The notes: generated by a model not told the origin, from the letters alone. 64,000 nt of DNA from DAIDKA01 sp036521075 (GCA_036521075.1 DATDIL010000187.1:62001-126000), one strand, 5' to 3'; positions 1-8,856 are shown, counted from the first letter of the stretch. Numbers and translations are program-made.

Positions 1-1176
1 ACCATGTATCCGCCGCTGATGCTGCAGGGTGGCGCGTCCTTCCCGATGACCATCTTCGCCATCCACATGATGGGTATTTCCTCGATCCTGGGCGCCATCA
101 ACGTCGTCGTGACGATCATGAATCTGCGCGCCCCGGGCATGACGCTGCTGCGCATGCCGCTGTTCGTGTGGACCTGGCTCATCACCGCCTACCTGCTGAT
201 CGCGGTCATGCCGGTGCTCGCGGGCGCCGTCACCATGCTGCTGACCGATCATTTCTTCGGCACGACCTTCTTCACCGCGGCCGGCGGCGGTGATCCGGTC
301 ATGTACCAGCACATCTTCTGGTTCTTCGGTCACCCCGAGGTATACATCCTCATCCTGCCGGCCTTCGGCATCGTCTCGGAAATCATCCCGACCTTCTCGC
401 GCAAACCGCTGTTCGGCTACGACGCGATGGTGTACGCCACTGCGTCGATTGCCTTCCTGTCCTTCATCGTCTGGGCTCATCACATGTTCACGGTGGGCAT
501 GCCACTGGCCGGACAGCTGTTCTTCATGCTCTCGACCATGCTGATCGCGATCCCGACCGGCGTGAAGGTGTTCAACTGGACGGCGACCATGTACAAGGGC
601 TCGCTCTCCTTCGAGCCGCCGATGCTGTTCGCGGTGTCGTTCCTGTTCCTGTTCACGATCGGTGGACTCTCCGGTCTGATGCTGGCCATCGTGCCCGCGG
701 ACTACCAGTACCAGGACACCTACTTCGTCGTGGCGCACTTTCACTACGTGCTGGTGCCGGGCGCCGTATTCGCGATCATGGCCGGTATCTACTACTGGCT
801 GCCGAAGTGGACTGGCAACATGTACAACCAGACCCTGGGCAAGTGGCACTTCTGGCTGTCCACGATCTTCGTGAACGTGCTGTTCTTCCCGCAGCACTTC
901 CTGGGACTGGCCGGCATGCCGCGCCGGATTCCGGATTACGCCGTGCAGTTCACCGACTGGAACAGGGTGTCCTCGCTCGGTGGTTTCGCCTTCGGCGCCA
1001 CGCAACTGCTGTTCGTGTACCTCGTCTGGAAGTGCGTGCACGGTGGCGAGCGCGTCGGCAACCGTGCCTGGGAAGGCGCGCATGGATTGGAGTGGGAGTT
1101 GCCCTCACCGCCGCCGTTCCACTCCTGGACTGATCCGCCGTCGGATGCGCTGATCAACCGCGGCGCGGCGCATTGA
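1..1176 (+). CDS. ctaD: Cytochrome c oxidase subunit I, 3' part (5' end outside window)
   Basis: Catalytic subunit of the aa3-type terminal oxidase, a multi-span inner-membrane protein that reduces O2 and pumps protons. The reading frame is open from the first base. About 391 codons are visible, against roughly 530 for the family, so around 140 N-terminal residues are missing. The GHPEVYIL segment carries the CuB His and the cross-linked Tyr, and VAHFHYVL carries the haem a3 and haem a His ligands. The TGA stop overlaps the ATG of the next small gene (TGATG), which implies translational coupling within the oxidase operon. Subunit II should lie upstream. Confidence 0.97.
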   Translation, partial: TMYPPLMLQGGASFPMTIFAIHMMGISSILGAINVVVTIMNLRAPGMTLLRMPLFVWTWLITAYLLIAVMPVLAGAVTMLLTDHFFGTTFFTAAGGGDPVMYQHIFWFFGHPEVYILILPAFGIVSEIIPTFSRKPLFGYDAMVYATASIAFLSFIVWAHHMFTVGMPLAGQLFFMLSTMLIAIPTGVKVFNWTATMYKGSLSFEPPMLFAVSFLFLFTIGGLSGLMLAIVPADYQYQDTYFVVAHFHYVLVPGAVFAIMAGIYYWLPKWTGNMYNQTLGKWHFWLSTIFVNVLFFPQHFLGLAGMPRRIPDYAVQFTDWNRVSSLGGFAFGATQLLFVYLVWKCVHGGERVGNRAWEGAHGLEWELPSPPPFHSWTDPPSDALINRGAAH

Positions 1177-1310
1177 TGGCACTGGATGTGCCCACACTGA
1201 GCGATCAGCGCCGGCGCGGCGTGCGCCGCACGGCATTGGTGCTGGGCTTCATCGCGGCCGCGTTCTACGTGGGCTTCATGGCCATGATGATCTGGCGCGG
1301 CTCACGATGA
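1176..1310 (+). CDS. 44-residue membrane protein, likely oxidase small assembly protein
   Basis: A short frame begins MALDVPTLSD and has a basic stretch (QRRRGVRRT, residues 11-19) followed by one hydrophobic segment at about residues 20-40. It overlaps the ctaD stop by one base, and its own TGA overlaps the ctaG ATG (ATGA), so it sits exactly in phase between two oxidase genes. Many proteobacterial oxidase operons carry a short single-span protein at this place, annotated as cytochrome oxidase small assembly protein. I infer the same role from position and topology, not from a recognised motif. Overlaps on both sides make a chance ORF unlikely. Confidence 0.75.
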   Translation: MALDVPTLSDQRRRGVRRTALVLGFIAAAFYVGFMAMMIWRGSR

Positions 1311-1864
1311 GCCTGGAGCGCGACACCGCGGGCAAGACCAATCGCTCGCTGGCCACCAAGCTGTTCATCTTCGCCCTCGGCAGCTTCGGCTTCGGGTTCG
1401 CGCTCGTGCCGCTCTATGACGTGCTGTGCGCGGTGACCGGCCAGGGCGATCAGAAGGCGCTGGCGCGCGCCGCGACCGTCACGGAGCATCCGGATTTGAA
1501 CCGCCTGGTCACCGTGGATTTCCTCACCAACCTGCCGGCGAACGGCAATTGGGAATTCCACCCGATGGTGAAGACCATGCAGGTGCACCCCGGTCAGCTG
1601 TATCTGACTCACTTCTATGCACACAACCTGATGGGTCATGACACGGTGGCCCAGGCCGTGCCGGATATCTCACCGTCCAAGGCGGTCGCCTGGTTCCGCA
1701 AGACCGAGTGCTTCTGCTTTTCGCCGCAGCACTTCAACGTGAACGAGGCGAAGGTGATGCCGGTGCGCTTCTTCGTTGATCCGGCGCTGCCCAAATACAT
1801 CGATCGTGTGACGCTGACTTACACGTTCTACGATTCCACGACAATGATCAAACCCGAGAAATGA
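1307..1864 (+). CDS. ctaG: Cytochrome c oxidase assembly protein CtaG/Cox11
   Basis: Copper chaperone that inserts CuB into subunit I. The protein has 185 residues: an N-terminal membrane anchor (about residues 14-38, including FGFALVPLYDVLC) and a periplasmic immunoglobulin-like domain. The TECFCFSPQ segment contains the CFCF copper-binding pair typical of Cox11. It lies between ctaD and ctaE and overlaps both neighbours by ATGA-type junctions, as in other proteobacterial oxidase operons. Length and motifs are normal. Confidence 0.96.
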   Translation: MSLERDTAGKTNRSLATKLFIFALGSFGFGFALVPLYDVLCAVTGQGDQKALARAATVTEHPDLNRLVTVDFLTNLPANGNWEFHPMVKTMQVHPGQLYLTHFYAHNLMGHDTVAQAVPDISPSKAVAWFRKTECFCFSPQHFNVNEAKVMPVRFFVDPALPKYIDRVTLTYTFYDSTTMIKPEK

Positions 1865-2754
1865 CCATGGAACAGGCGCACGCCCCGGACACCAGTCACT
1901 ACTACATCCCGCATCACAGTCTTTGGCCAATCGTCGGGTCGGTGTCGCTGTTCTCGATCATGTGGGGCATGGTGATCTACTTCAATGACTGGACCGGCCC
2001 GTGGGCGCTCGCGCCCGGTCTCACGCTCATCGCCTGCACTTTCTTCGGCTGGTTCTATTCCGTGATCGGCGAAAATCAGCATGGCATCTTCAACAGCCAG
2101 GTCGATCGCTCGTTCCGCATGGGAATGATGTGGTTCATCTTTTCCGAAGTGATGTTCTTCGCGGCCTTCTTCGGCGCGCTGTTCTATGCACGCACGTTGT
2201 CGACCCCGTGGCTGGGCGGACGCGGGGTGAAGATCTTCACGAACATCCTGCTGTGGCCGCACTACGACGGCACCTGGCCGACGAATGGTCCGGGTCACGT
2301 GGGCGGCCACGCGGACGGCACCTTTCAGATCGTGCCGGCGTTCAGCCTGCCGGCCATCAACACCCTGATCCTGCTGACCAGCGGCGTCACGGTGACCATC
2401 GCGCATCACGCCCTGCGCGTGGGCAAGCGCGGGGTGCTGAAGGTGTTCCTGGCCGCGACCTTCATCCTGGGGTTCAGCTTCGTGGCGCTGCAGGCCCACG
2501 AATACGGCGAAGCCTATCGCGAGCTGGGCCTGAAGCTGAGCACCGGAATCTACGGTTCGACCTTCTTCATGCTGACCGGCTTCCACGGCCTGCACGTCAC
2601 CATCGGCGCCATCATGCTGACGGTGGTATGGCTGCGGGTACTGCGCGGGCATTTCACGCCGGAGAAGCACTTCGCCTTCGAGGCGGTCTCCTGGTACTGG
2701 CACTTCGTCGATGTGGTGTGGCTGGGGCTGTTCGTATTCGTGTACTGGCTCTAG
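1861..2754 (+). CDS. ctaE: Cytochrome c oxidase subunit III
   Basis: Membrane subunit III of the aa3 oxidase, 297 residues with about seven spans. The recognisable end is FHGLHVTIGA followed by the C-terminal SWYWHFVDVVWL signature. The chosen ATG overlaps the ctaG stop; a second in-frame ATG two codons on is also possible. A loop at about residues 115-160 (after RTLSTPWLGG) is extended, as in many gammaproteobacterial homologues. Subunit III stabilises the complex and is thought to help feed O2 and protons to subunit I. Confidence 0.96.
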   Translation: MTMEQAHAPDTSHYYIPHHSLWPIVGSVSLFSIMWGMVIYFNDWTGPWALAPGLTLIACTFFGWFYSVIGENQHGIFNSQVDRSFRMGMMWFIFSEVMFFAAFFGALFYARTLSTPWLGGRGVKIFTNILLWPHYDGTWPTNGPGHVGGHADGTFQIVPAFSLPAINTLILLTSGVTVTIAHHALRVGKRGVLKVFLAATFILGFSFVALQAHEYGEAYRELGLKLSTGIYGSTFFMLTGFHGLHVTIGAIMLTVVWLRVLRGHFTPEKHFAFEAVSWYWHFVDVVWLGLFVFVYWL

Positions 2755-2764
2755 TCGAGGGCAA

Positions 2765-2974
2765 TCACAGCCCATGAGGCCTGATCAGCCCGAGTGACCA
2801 GGCCAGCATCAGCAGGATGAAGAGCCCCACCGACAATCCAACGCGCAGGGCGAGGGCGCGGAACATCTTGCGTGAGTCGCCCTGGGCGCGGGATAGATGA
2901 AATAGCGCCGAGCCGAGGCTCGCGACGATGGCCACCAGGACCAGGATGATCAAGACCTTCAGTGCCGTCTGCAC
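2765..2974 (-). CDS. Twin-transmembrane protein, DUF2909-like
   Basis: A 69-residue protein encoded opposite to the oxidase genes. It has two hydrophobic helices (about residues 5-25 and 46-63) joined by a short basic loop containing SRAQGDSRKMFRALALR. This shape and the location beside the SURF1 gene match the DUF2909 twin-transmembrane family found in gammaproteobacterial oxidase clusters. Function is unknown; a role in oxidase assembly is inferred from context. Its 5' end lies just upstream of the SURF1 start, so the two genes are divergent with a very short shared leader. Confidence 0.8.
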   Translation of the reverse strand: MQTALKVLIILVLVAIVASLGSALFHLSRAQGDSRKMFRALALRVGLSVGLFILLMLAWSLGLIRPHGL

Positions 2975-3033
2975 GCTGCCCTCCGTTGCAGGCCAGGCCT
3001 GCCCTGCTCGCGAATTATAGATCCTTAAACCCC

Positions 3034-3780
3034 ATGCCTATCGTCAGTTTCCCCGTCGGCCGCCGCCGTTTCGCACCCTCCTGGTCGATGACGCTGCTAA
3101 CGATTGCACTGTGCGCGGTCTTTGTGCGACTGGGCGAGTGGCAATGGCAGCGCGGCGTCCATCGTCAGGCCGAGTGGGCTGCATTTGCCCGCGGCGCGGA
3201 CGCGCCGGTGCCGTTGGGGACACAGGACTTGGGTTCATTAGGACGCTTCAAGCGCATCAGCGTCACCGGCACCTGGGACCGCGACCACCAATTCCTGATC
3301 GACAACCAGTCGCATGGCGGCCTGCCGGGCTATGCGGTACTCACGCCCCTGCGCCTGGGCGATGGCCGGGTGCTGATCGTGAATCGGGGCTGGGTGCCCT
3401 TCACCGGCTCGCGCGCGCGCTTGCCGCCGATCCCGCTCCATGCCACAGCTGCGGTCACACTGACCGGGCGCCTGGACAATCTGCCCGTGGGTGGCCTGGC
3501 TTTGGGCCATGCGGCGCCGGCTGCCGATGGATCCTGGCCCAAAGTCACCGGCTTCCCCACGCTCGCAGATCTGGCGACGGCCCTGCACCGGAAACTGCAA
3601 CCGTGGACCGTCCTGCTCGATCCTGGTAGCGCGGATGGCTTTGTCAGGGACTGGCAGCCGCCGGGGCTTTCACCCCTGCGCCATTGGTCCTATGCCATTC
3701 AATGGTGGGGATTTGCTGTGACGCTGCTGATCATCTGGGGGATCATGAGCGCCCGGCGGCAGGAGCCGAAGAATTCATGA
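3034..3780 (+). CDS. SURF1 family oxidase assembly protein
   Basis: SURF1/Shy1 proteins support haem a insertion during aa3 oxidase assembly. The protein has two terminal membrane helices flanking a periplasmic domain: LLTIALCAVFVRLGEWQW near the N terminus and WWGFAVTLLIIWGIM near the C terminus. The segment VTPLRLGDGRVLIVNRGWVP-like (here beginning LTPLRLGDG) is the family hallmark. I chose the ATG giving MPIVSFPVGRRR because the frame upstream lacks homology and overlaps the divergent gene. The stop overlaps the next ATG (ATGA). Confidence 0.93.
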   Translation: MPIVSFPVGRRRFAPSWSMTLLTIALCAVFVRLGEWQWQRGVHRQAEWAAFARGADAPVPLGTQDLGSLGRFKRISVTGTWDRDHQFLIDNQSHGGLPGYAVLTPLRLGDGRVLIVNRGWVPFTGSRARLPPIPLHATAAVTLTGRLDNLPVGGLALGHAAPAADGSWPKVTGFPTLADLATALHRKLQPWTVLLDPGSADGFVRDWQPPGLSPLRHWSYAIQWWGFAVTLLIIWGIMSARRQEPKNS

Positions 3781-4376
3781 GCAGCGTCATCGACCCGGAA
3801 CTGCATCGCCGCAATTTCCGCACCGTGTTTGCCCTGGCCGGCCTGTTCGTGCTGCCGCTGGCGCTATCGTTCTGGCTGTACTACGGCCTGCACTGGCGGC
3901 CCCAGGGCTCGACCAACCACGGCGACCTCATCACACCGGCGCGCCCGTTGCCGGAGGTGACACTGCCGGATGCGGCCGGGGTGGCCCAGCGCCACATCTT
4001 CAGCGGACACTGGACCCTGGTGTACATCGGCGATGGTGCCTGCAATGCCGACTGCCGCACGACCCTGTTCTTCATGCGCCAGACGCGCCTGTCCCTGGGC
4101 AAGGACATGACTCGCGTGGAGCGCGTATTCCTCGCGCCGTCCCACTGCTGCGACCGCAGCTTCCTGGACGGCGAACATCCGGGCCTGCGCGTGTTCGATG
4201 CCGCGGTGCCCGCTGCACAGTCACTGCTTGCGCAATTTCCCGTGGACGGACGCGCCCGGGCGCTGTACATCGTTGATCCGCTGGGAAACCTCATGATGCG
4301 TTACGATGCCCGACTGCCGCCGGAGGGTATGCTCGAGGACCTCAAACGCCTGCTGCAGCTGTCTCATATTGGCTGA
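3777..4376 (+). CDS. SCO1/SenC-like thioredoxin-fold protein
   Basis: A 199-residue protein with one N-terminal membrane helix (about residues 17-38) and a periplasmic thioredoxin-like domain. GDGACNADCR carries a CxxxC pair at residues 89 and 93, the copper-binding pattern of SCO proteins that metallate the CuA site. The segment VDPLGNLMMRYD near the C terminus matches the end of the SCO fold. The sequence is divergent from classical Sco1, as is usual for the version found between SURF1 and ctaA in gammaproteobacteria. Start chosen for the ATGA overlap with the SURF1 gene. Confidence 0.85.
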   Translation: MSSVIDPELHRRNFRTVFALAGLFVLPLALSFWLYYGLHWRPQGSTNHGDLITPARPLPEVTLPDAAGVAQRHIFSGHWTLVYIGDGACNADCRTTLFFMRQTRLSLGKDMTRVERVFLAPSHCCDRSFLDGEHPGLRVFDAAVPAAQSLLAQFPVDGRARALYIVDPLGNLMMRYDARLPPEGMLEDLKRLLQLSHIG

Positions 4377-4380
4377 ACTC

Positions 4381-5412
4381 ATGCTTCGGGATCCGGACAC
4401 CACGCTTACCTGGATGCGCCGCATCGCGCTCGGCGCGGTGCTGCTTGCCTTCGGCGTGGTCGTGCTCGGCGCCTATGTGCGTCTGACGACCGCGGGACTG
4501 GGTTGCCCGGACTGGCCCGGCTGCTATGGCCATATCGCCCCGACCAGCACGGCAGTGGATGTGGGCAAGGCCTGGCGCGAGATGATCCATCGCTATTTCG
4601 CCGGCTCACTGGTGATCCTCACGTTGATCCTCGCCGTACTGGCGTTCTCCCAGAGGCGTGCCCGCTCATCGGGCGGCGCAAACGTGCCGCTCACGCTGGC
4701 GGTGGTCGCGACCATCATCGTGCAGGCGCTGCTCGGCATGCTGACCGTGACCTGGCAGGTCGCCCCGCAGATCGTGACGCTGCACCTGCTGTTCGGCATG
4801 ACGACCCTGGGGCTGCTGTGGTGGCTGTGGCTGACGCTGGACGCACGCAGGCCGCGCACCACGGGTCCGGCGCTGGGCCGCAGTCCGCCGGTGGGTTGGG
4901 CGCAGACCCACTCGATCAGCCGCCGACTGGCGCTCATCGGCCTGCTGGTGCTGGCGGTGCAGATCGCGCTGGGCGGCTGGACCAGCACCAACTACGCCGC
5001 GACCGCCTGCCCGGATTTTCCAACCTGTCAGGCCGCCTGGTGGCCGCACATGGACTTTCGCGACGCCTTCGTGCTGTGGCACTCGCCCACCATGAACTAC
5101 GAGGGCGGCGTGCTCGGCCTTGCGGCGCGCGTGGCCATTCACTTCACGCATCGGTTCGGCGCGCTCGTGACCACCGTGGCCTTGAGTCTGGCGGCGATCT
5201 GGATTCTGCGCGAACGTACCCTGGTGCGCTCGCGCCCCGCGGCCATCGCGGTGCTGGTAGCCTTGGGGCTGCAGCTGGCGATCGGCATCACGATGGTCGT
5301 GAAGGGTTTCCCGCTGTGGCTGGCCACCGCGCACAACGGTGGGGCGGCCTTGCTGCTGCTGGCAACCCTCGCGCTCAATCATCGGCTGATCGCTGCGGGC
5401 ACCCGCAGCTGA
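4381..5412 (+). CDS. ctaA: Haem A synthase CtaA/Cox15
   Basis: Inner-membrane haem A synthase, which oxidises the C8 methyl of haem O to a formyl group. There are 343 residues and about eight spans. VVVLGAYVRLTTAGLGCPDW is the conserved first-helix and loop signature, repeated in the second half as LGGWTSTNYAATACPDFP. His residues in HRYFAG and HRFGAL are the expected haem ligands. The start is the ATG four bases after the SCO-like stop. It works directly after CtaB in the haem A pathway. Confidence 0.96.
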   Translation: MLRDPDTTLTWMRRIALGAVLLAFGVVVLGAYVRLTTAGLGCPDWPGCYGHIAPTSTAVDVGKAWREMIHRYFAGSLVILTLILAVLAFSQRRARSSGGANVPLTLAVVATIIVQALLGMLTVTWQVAPQIVTLHLLFGMTTLGLLWWLWLTLDARRPRTTGPALGRSPPVGWAQTHSISRRLALIGLLVLAVQIALGGWTSTNYAATACPDFPTCQAAWWPHMDFRDAFVLWHSPTMNYEGGVLGLAARVAIHFTHRFGALVTTVALSLAAIWILRERTLVRSRPAAIAVLVALGLQLAIGITMVVKGFPLWLATAHNGGAALLLLATLALNHRLIAAGTRS

Positions 5413-5429
5413 TGGAGCGGTGAGCGCAC

Positions 5430-6338
5430 GTGGCCACATCGACCGGATACGTACTGCCGCAGGCGCACTGGCGCCTGTACCTCGCGTTGACCAAGCCGCG
5501 TGTGGTTGCGCTCATCGTGTTCACGGCCATCGTGGGCACCTTGATGTCGACGCCCGGACTGCCGCCCCTGTCGGCCCTGCTGTGGGGCAACCTCGGCATC
5601 GCCCTGGCCTCCGCCAGCGCGGCTGCCATCAATCACGTCCTGGACCGGCGCATCGATGCGCAGATGTCGCGCACCCGCGGCCGGCCGCTGCCGACCGGTG
5701 GCCTCACCGAGCGGCAGGCGCTCATCTTTGCGGCGGTGCTCGGGTTCGTCTCGATGGCGGTGCTGGGCCTGCTCGTCAATCTGCTCACGGCGGTGCTGAC
5801 GTTTGCCTCGCTGATCGGCTACGCCATCATCTACACGGCCTGGCTGAAGCGTGCGACCTCGCAGAACATCGTGATCGGCGGTGCCGCCGGCGCCGCACCA
5901 CCGGTGCTGGGGTGGACGGCCGTGACCGGCCATGTCGATGCCGACGCGCTGCTGCTGTTCCTCATCGTTTTCGCCTGGACGCCGCCGCACTTCTGGGCGC
6001 TGGCGATCGCGCGTCGCGACGAATACGCTCGGGCCGGAATTCCAATGCTCCCGGTCACGCATGGCGTGGCGCACACGCGCCTGCATGTGCTGCTGTACAC
6101 GGTGCTGCTGGTGCTGGTCACGCTGCTGCCCTTCATGACGCGCATGAGCGGCCTGATCTATCTGGTGGCGGCGCTCGTCCTCGATGCAATGTTTCTCTAC
6201 CACGCCCTGATCCTGAAGATCTCGGCGCGCCAGGAGCTGCCGATGCGGGTGTTCCGCTTTTCGGTCAACTATCTGATGTGGATGTTTGCGGCGCTGCTCG
6301 TGGACCACTACCTGCCCACGACCCAGCACCTGCTCTGA
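5430..6338 (+). CDS. ctaB: Protohaem IX farnesyltransferase (haem O synthase)
   Basis: UbiA-family prenyltransferase that converts haem B to haem O, the substrate of the preceding CtaA. The protein has 302 residues and nine predicted spans. Aspartate-rich motifs are visible as NHVLDRRIDAQMSRTRGRPL (first, about residues 69-88) and, in the second half, TPPHFWALAI with RRDEYARAGIPM. The start is GTG, giving MATSTGYV, seventeen bases after the ctaA stop. It is the last gene of the oxidase cluster. Confidence 0.96.
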   Translation: MATSTGYVLPQAHWRLYLALTKPRVVALIVFTAIVGTLMSTPGLPPLSALLWGNLGIALASASAAAINHVLDRRIDAQMSRTRGRPLPTGGLTERQALIFAAVLGFVSMAVLGLLVNLLTAVLTFASLIGYAIIYTAWLKRATSQNIVIGGAAGAAPPVLGWTAVTGHVDADALLLFLIVFAWTPPHFWALAIARRDEYARAGIPMLPVTHGVAHTRLHVLLYTVLLVLVTLLPFMTRMSGLIYLVAALVLDAMFLYHALILKISARQELPMRVFRFSVNYLMWMFAALLVDHYLPTTQHLL

Positions 6339-6364
6339 ATCCGCGGGGGCGAAATGGTGCGCGC

Positions 6365-7156
6365 ATGCTGATCGAACGGGTCTGGGCAGCCAACGAATTG
6401 CGCAACTTCCACTACCTGGTGGCCTGCCCCGAAACGGGCGAGGCCCTTGCGATCGATCCGCTGCAGTGGAGCCTGTGCCTGGCGGCCGCCCGACAGCGCG
6501 GCTGGACCATCACACAGATCCTGAACACGCACGAGCATTGGGATCACACGGGCGGCAACGCCGGCTTGGTCGGCGCGACCCAGGCGCGCGTCCTGGCGCA
6601 CGCGCGGGCGGCGAGCACGATCGGCGGCGTGGATCGGGGACTTGAGCGCGGTGATGTGATCCGCGTCGGACGCGGCGTCGAACTGGAGTGCCTGGATACC
6701 CCGGGTCACACGCTGGCGCATATCTGCCTCTTTGCCCACGGCGATGCCCCCGCGCTGTTCTCCGGCGACACGTTGTTCAACGCCGGCGCCGGCAATTGCC
6801 ACAGCACCGGGCGGCCCGATCTGCTCTATGACACCTTTGTCACGCAGCTGGCGCGCTTGCCGGATTCGACCCGGCTGTTCCCCGGTCACGAATACCTGGT
6901 CCGCAACCTCGAGTTCACGCTGGATCGGGAGCCTGACAATGAAGAGGCCACGCAGATGCTCGAAGCGGCGCGCGACGCCACGGCGCACAGTGCACCGGTG
7001 ACCTCGTTGGCGCAGGAAAAGCGCGTCAATACCTTCTTCAGGCTGCAGAACCCGCGCATCATTGCCCGCCTGCGGGAGCGGTTTGCGGACCTTGGGGAGC
7101 ACCCGGACGCGAAGGCGGTGTTCCTGAAACTGCGCGAACTGCGTAACGCCTGGTAA
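6365..7156 (+). CDS. gloB: Hydroxyacylglutathione hydrolase (glyoxalase II)
   Basis: Metallo-beta-lactamase-fold thioesterase predicted to hydrolyse S-lactoylglutathione in methylglyoxal detoxification. The dinuclear metal motif THEHWDH is at residues 55-61, followed by DTPGHT, FSGDTLF and PGHEYL, each supplying ligands in the expected order. The C-terminal helical domain ends with the NTFFRLQNP segment that in GloB contacts glutathione. At 263 residues it is the normal length. A role outside glyoxalase metabolism cannot be excluded, because the superfamily is broad. Confidence 0.9.
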   Translation: MLIERVWAANELRNFHYLVACPETGEALAIDPLQWSLCLAAARQRGWTITQILNTHEHWDHTGGNAGLVGATQARVLAHARAASTIGGVDRGLERGDVIRVGRGVELECLDTPGHTLAHICLFAHGDAPALFSGDTLFNAGAGNCHSTGRPDLLYDTFVTQLARLPDSTRLFPGHEYLVRNLEFTLDREPDNEEATQMLEAARDATAHSAPVTSLAQEKRVNTFFRLQNPRIIARLRERFADLGEHPDAKAVFLKLRELRNAW

Positions 7157-7177
7157 TTGCGAAAAACGGAGACATCC

Positions 7178-7810
7178 ATGCGCATTCGACCCATTCTGCT
7201 GCTGACTGCAACGCTGCTGGTCGCGCCGCTCGCCTGGTCCATCCCCAGCGCCACGCTCGATGCGGCGGGCTCGGCACCGCAGGCGGCGCCGTCGGCCCAG
7301 GACGCCGCCACCTATGCTGCCGCCCTCGCATTGATGAAGCAGGCCGACGCTGCGGCGGATCAGGGCAGTGCCCACGAAGCGTACGCCAGCGCGCGCACCA
7401 AGCTGCAGTCGCTGGTCGGGCGCTCACCGCAGTTCGCAGAGGCGTGGAATGCCCTGGGGTATACCCAGCGCAAACTCGGCGCCCTGGATGAGTCCCTGGC
7501 CTCGTACGCGAAGGCCCTGGAGCTGAAGCCGGGCTATCCGGAGGCGCTGGAGTATCGCGGCGAAGCGTATCTGCGTTTGAATCGCATCCATGATGCGAAG
7601 CAGGCCTACCTGGACCTGTTTGCGAGCAATCGCAAAATCGCGGCGACCCTGCTGGAAGCGATGAAGGTGTGGATCAAAACCCAGCAGGGCGGCCACGCGG
7701 TCGATGCCAGCGAGGTGACGGATCTGCAGCAGTGGGTGCAGGAACGCAGCCAGATCGCGACCCAGACCGCGGCGCTGACACGCGCGGGTGCGGCCGCCAG
7801 CTGGCGCTAG
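7178..7810 (+). CDS. Exported tetratricopeptide-repeat protein
   Basis: A 210-residue protein with a signal peptide (MRIRPILLLTATLLVAPLAW) and about three TPR units at residues 45-160; the clearest is AWNALGYTQRKLGALDESLA followed by a helix pair. It should act in the periplasm as a protein-interaction module. A GGAGA sequence about ten bases upstream supports the ATG over a TTG seven codons earlier. It stops five bases before the TTG-started di-haem peroxidase gene, suggesting coupling and perhaps a shared function. The partner is unknown. Confidence 0.8.
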   Translation: MRIRPILLLTATLLVAPLAWSIPSATLDAAGSAPQAAPSAQDAATYAAALALMKQADAAADQGSAHEAYASARTKLQSLVGRSPQFAEAWNALGYTQRKLGALDESLASYAKALELKPGYPEALEYRGEAYLRLNRIHDAKQAYLDLFASNRKIAATLLEAMKVWIKTQQGGHAVDASEVTDLQQWVQERSQIATQTAALTRAGAAASWR

Positions 7811-7815
7811 CGCAC

Positions 7816-8817
7816 TTGGCGCGGTGGGCGTGGACGCTGCTGCTGACCGCGCTGCCGGCGCTGGGCACGGCGCAAGCCGGGCCCGCGCCCTTTGCATGGC
7901 ATCTGCCGCGCGGCTTTCCCACGCCCTTCGTACCCGCCGACAATCCGATGTCGGCCGCGAAGGTCGCGCTCGGAAGGCGCCTGTTCTTTGAAACGAAGCT
8001 GTCCGTCACCGGCCGCTACAGCTGCGCGAGCTGCCACGATCCGGCGCGCAGCTACACCGACGGCCGCGCCCGCGCGGTGGGTGCGACCGGGGCCGTCGTA
8101 CCGCACAGCGCGATGACGTTGATCAATGTCGCCTACAACCTCGCCTACGGTTGGCAGCATCCGCAAATTTCGTCGCTGGAAGCACAGATGCGCCAGCCGC
8201 TGTTCAATCGGCATCCCGTCGAAATCGGTCTGAGCGGTCGCGAACGCGAAGTCGACGCCGCCCTGGCCGCGGATGCCGGCTACGCGCAGCGGTTCGCGGC
8301 CGTATTCGGCGGCGCAATCACCACGGCGCGCATCATCGACGCCATCGCCGCGTTCGAGCGCACGCTCATCGCGGGTCACTCCGACTTTGATGCCTACGTG
8401 TTTGACGGCCGGCATGACGCGCTCTCGCCGGTGGCAAAGCACGGGATGGCGCTGTTCTTCTCGCGCCGCATCGGTTGCGCGGGCTGTCACTCCGGTTTCA
8501 ATTTTTCCGGCAACTGGCGCGATCGTGACGGTCCCACGGGCAAGGCCGGCTTCGCCGATGACGGTCTGGGGGTCGGGCGCATGCGCATACCCACGCTGCG
8601 CAATATCGCACTGACCGCGCCCTATATGCACGATGGGCGTTTCGCCACGCTCGATGCGGTACTCGACCACTATGAGCGCGTCGGAAAACTTCCCTCGAGC
8701 GCCCGGGGCGGGCAGCGTGACCCGCGCCTGAAGTCCTTCACGCTGGCTAAGACCGAGCGTGAGGCGTTGGTCGCATTCCTGAACAGCCTCACCGAGCGAC
8801 CCGCCCGCGCGCCGTAG
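7816..8817 (+). CDS. Di-haem cytochrome c peroxidase, MauG/CcpA family
   Basis: Periplasmic protein of about 333 residues with two c-type haem sites, CASCH at residues 70-74 and CAGCH at 221-225, in the N- and C-terminal halves typical of bacterial di-haem peroxidases. The family reduces H2O2 with electrons from cytochrome c, or oxidises protein side chains in MauG-like members. The TTG start is chosen because it gives a clean signal peptide (MARWAWTLLLTALPALGTAQ); the first in-frame ATG would remove the export signal. LRNIALTAPYMHDGRFATL near the end is the usual C-terminal signature. Confidence 0.9.
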   Translation: MARWAWTLLLTALPALGTAQAGPAPFAWHLPRGFPTPFVPADNPMSAAKVALGRRLFFETKLSVTGRYSCASCHDPARSYTDGRARAVGATGAVVPHSAMTLINVAYNLAYGWQHPQISSLEAQMRQPLFNRHPVEIGLSGREREVDAALAADAGYAQRFAAVFGGAITTARIIDAIAAFERTLIAGHSDFDAYVFDGRHDALSPVAKHGMALFFSRRIGCAGCHSGFNFSGNWRDRDGPTGKAGFADDGLGVGRMRIPTLRNIALTAPYMHDGRFATLDAVLDHYERVGKLPSSARGGQRDPRLKSFTLAKTEREALVAFLNSLTERPARAP

Positions 8818-8856
8818 CGCTCGCCGCGCAGCCGCAATCCGGATAGGCTCGCTCCC

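Noticed and set aside
1828..2775. 315-codon frame antisense to ctaE
   Set aside because: Fully covered by a clear oxidase subunit III gene on the other strand; no motifs.
5420..6364. Apparent N-terminal extension joining gloB to the region of ctaB
   Set aside because: The frame runs out of phase through ctaB; GloB homology and normal length begin at the ATG at 6365.
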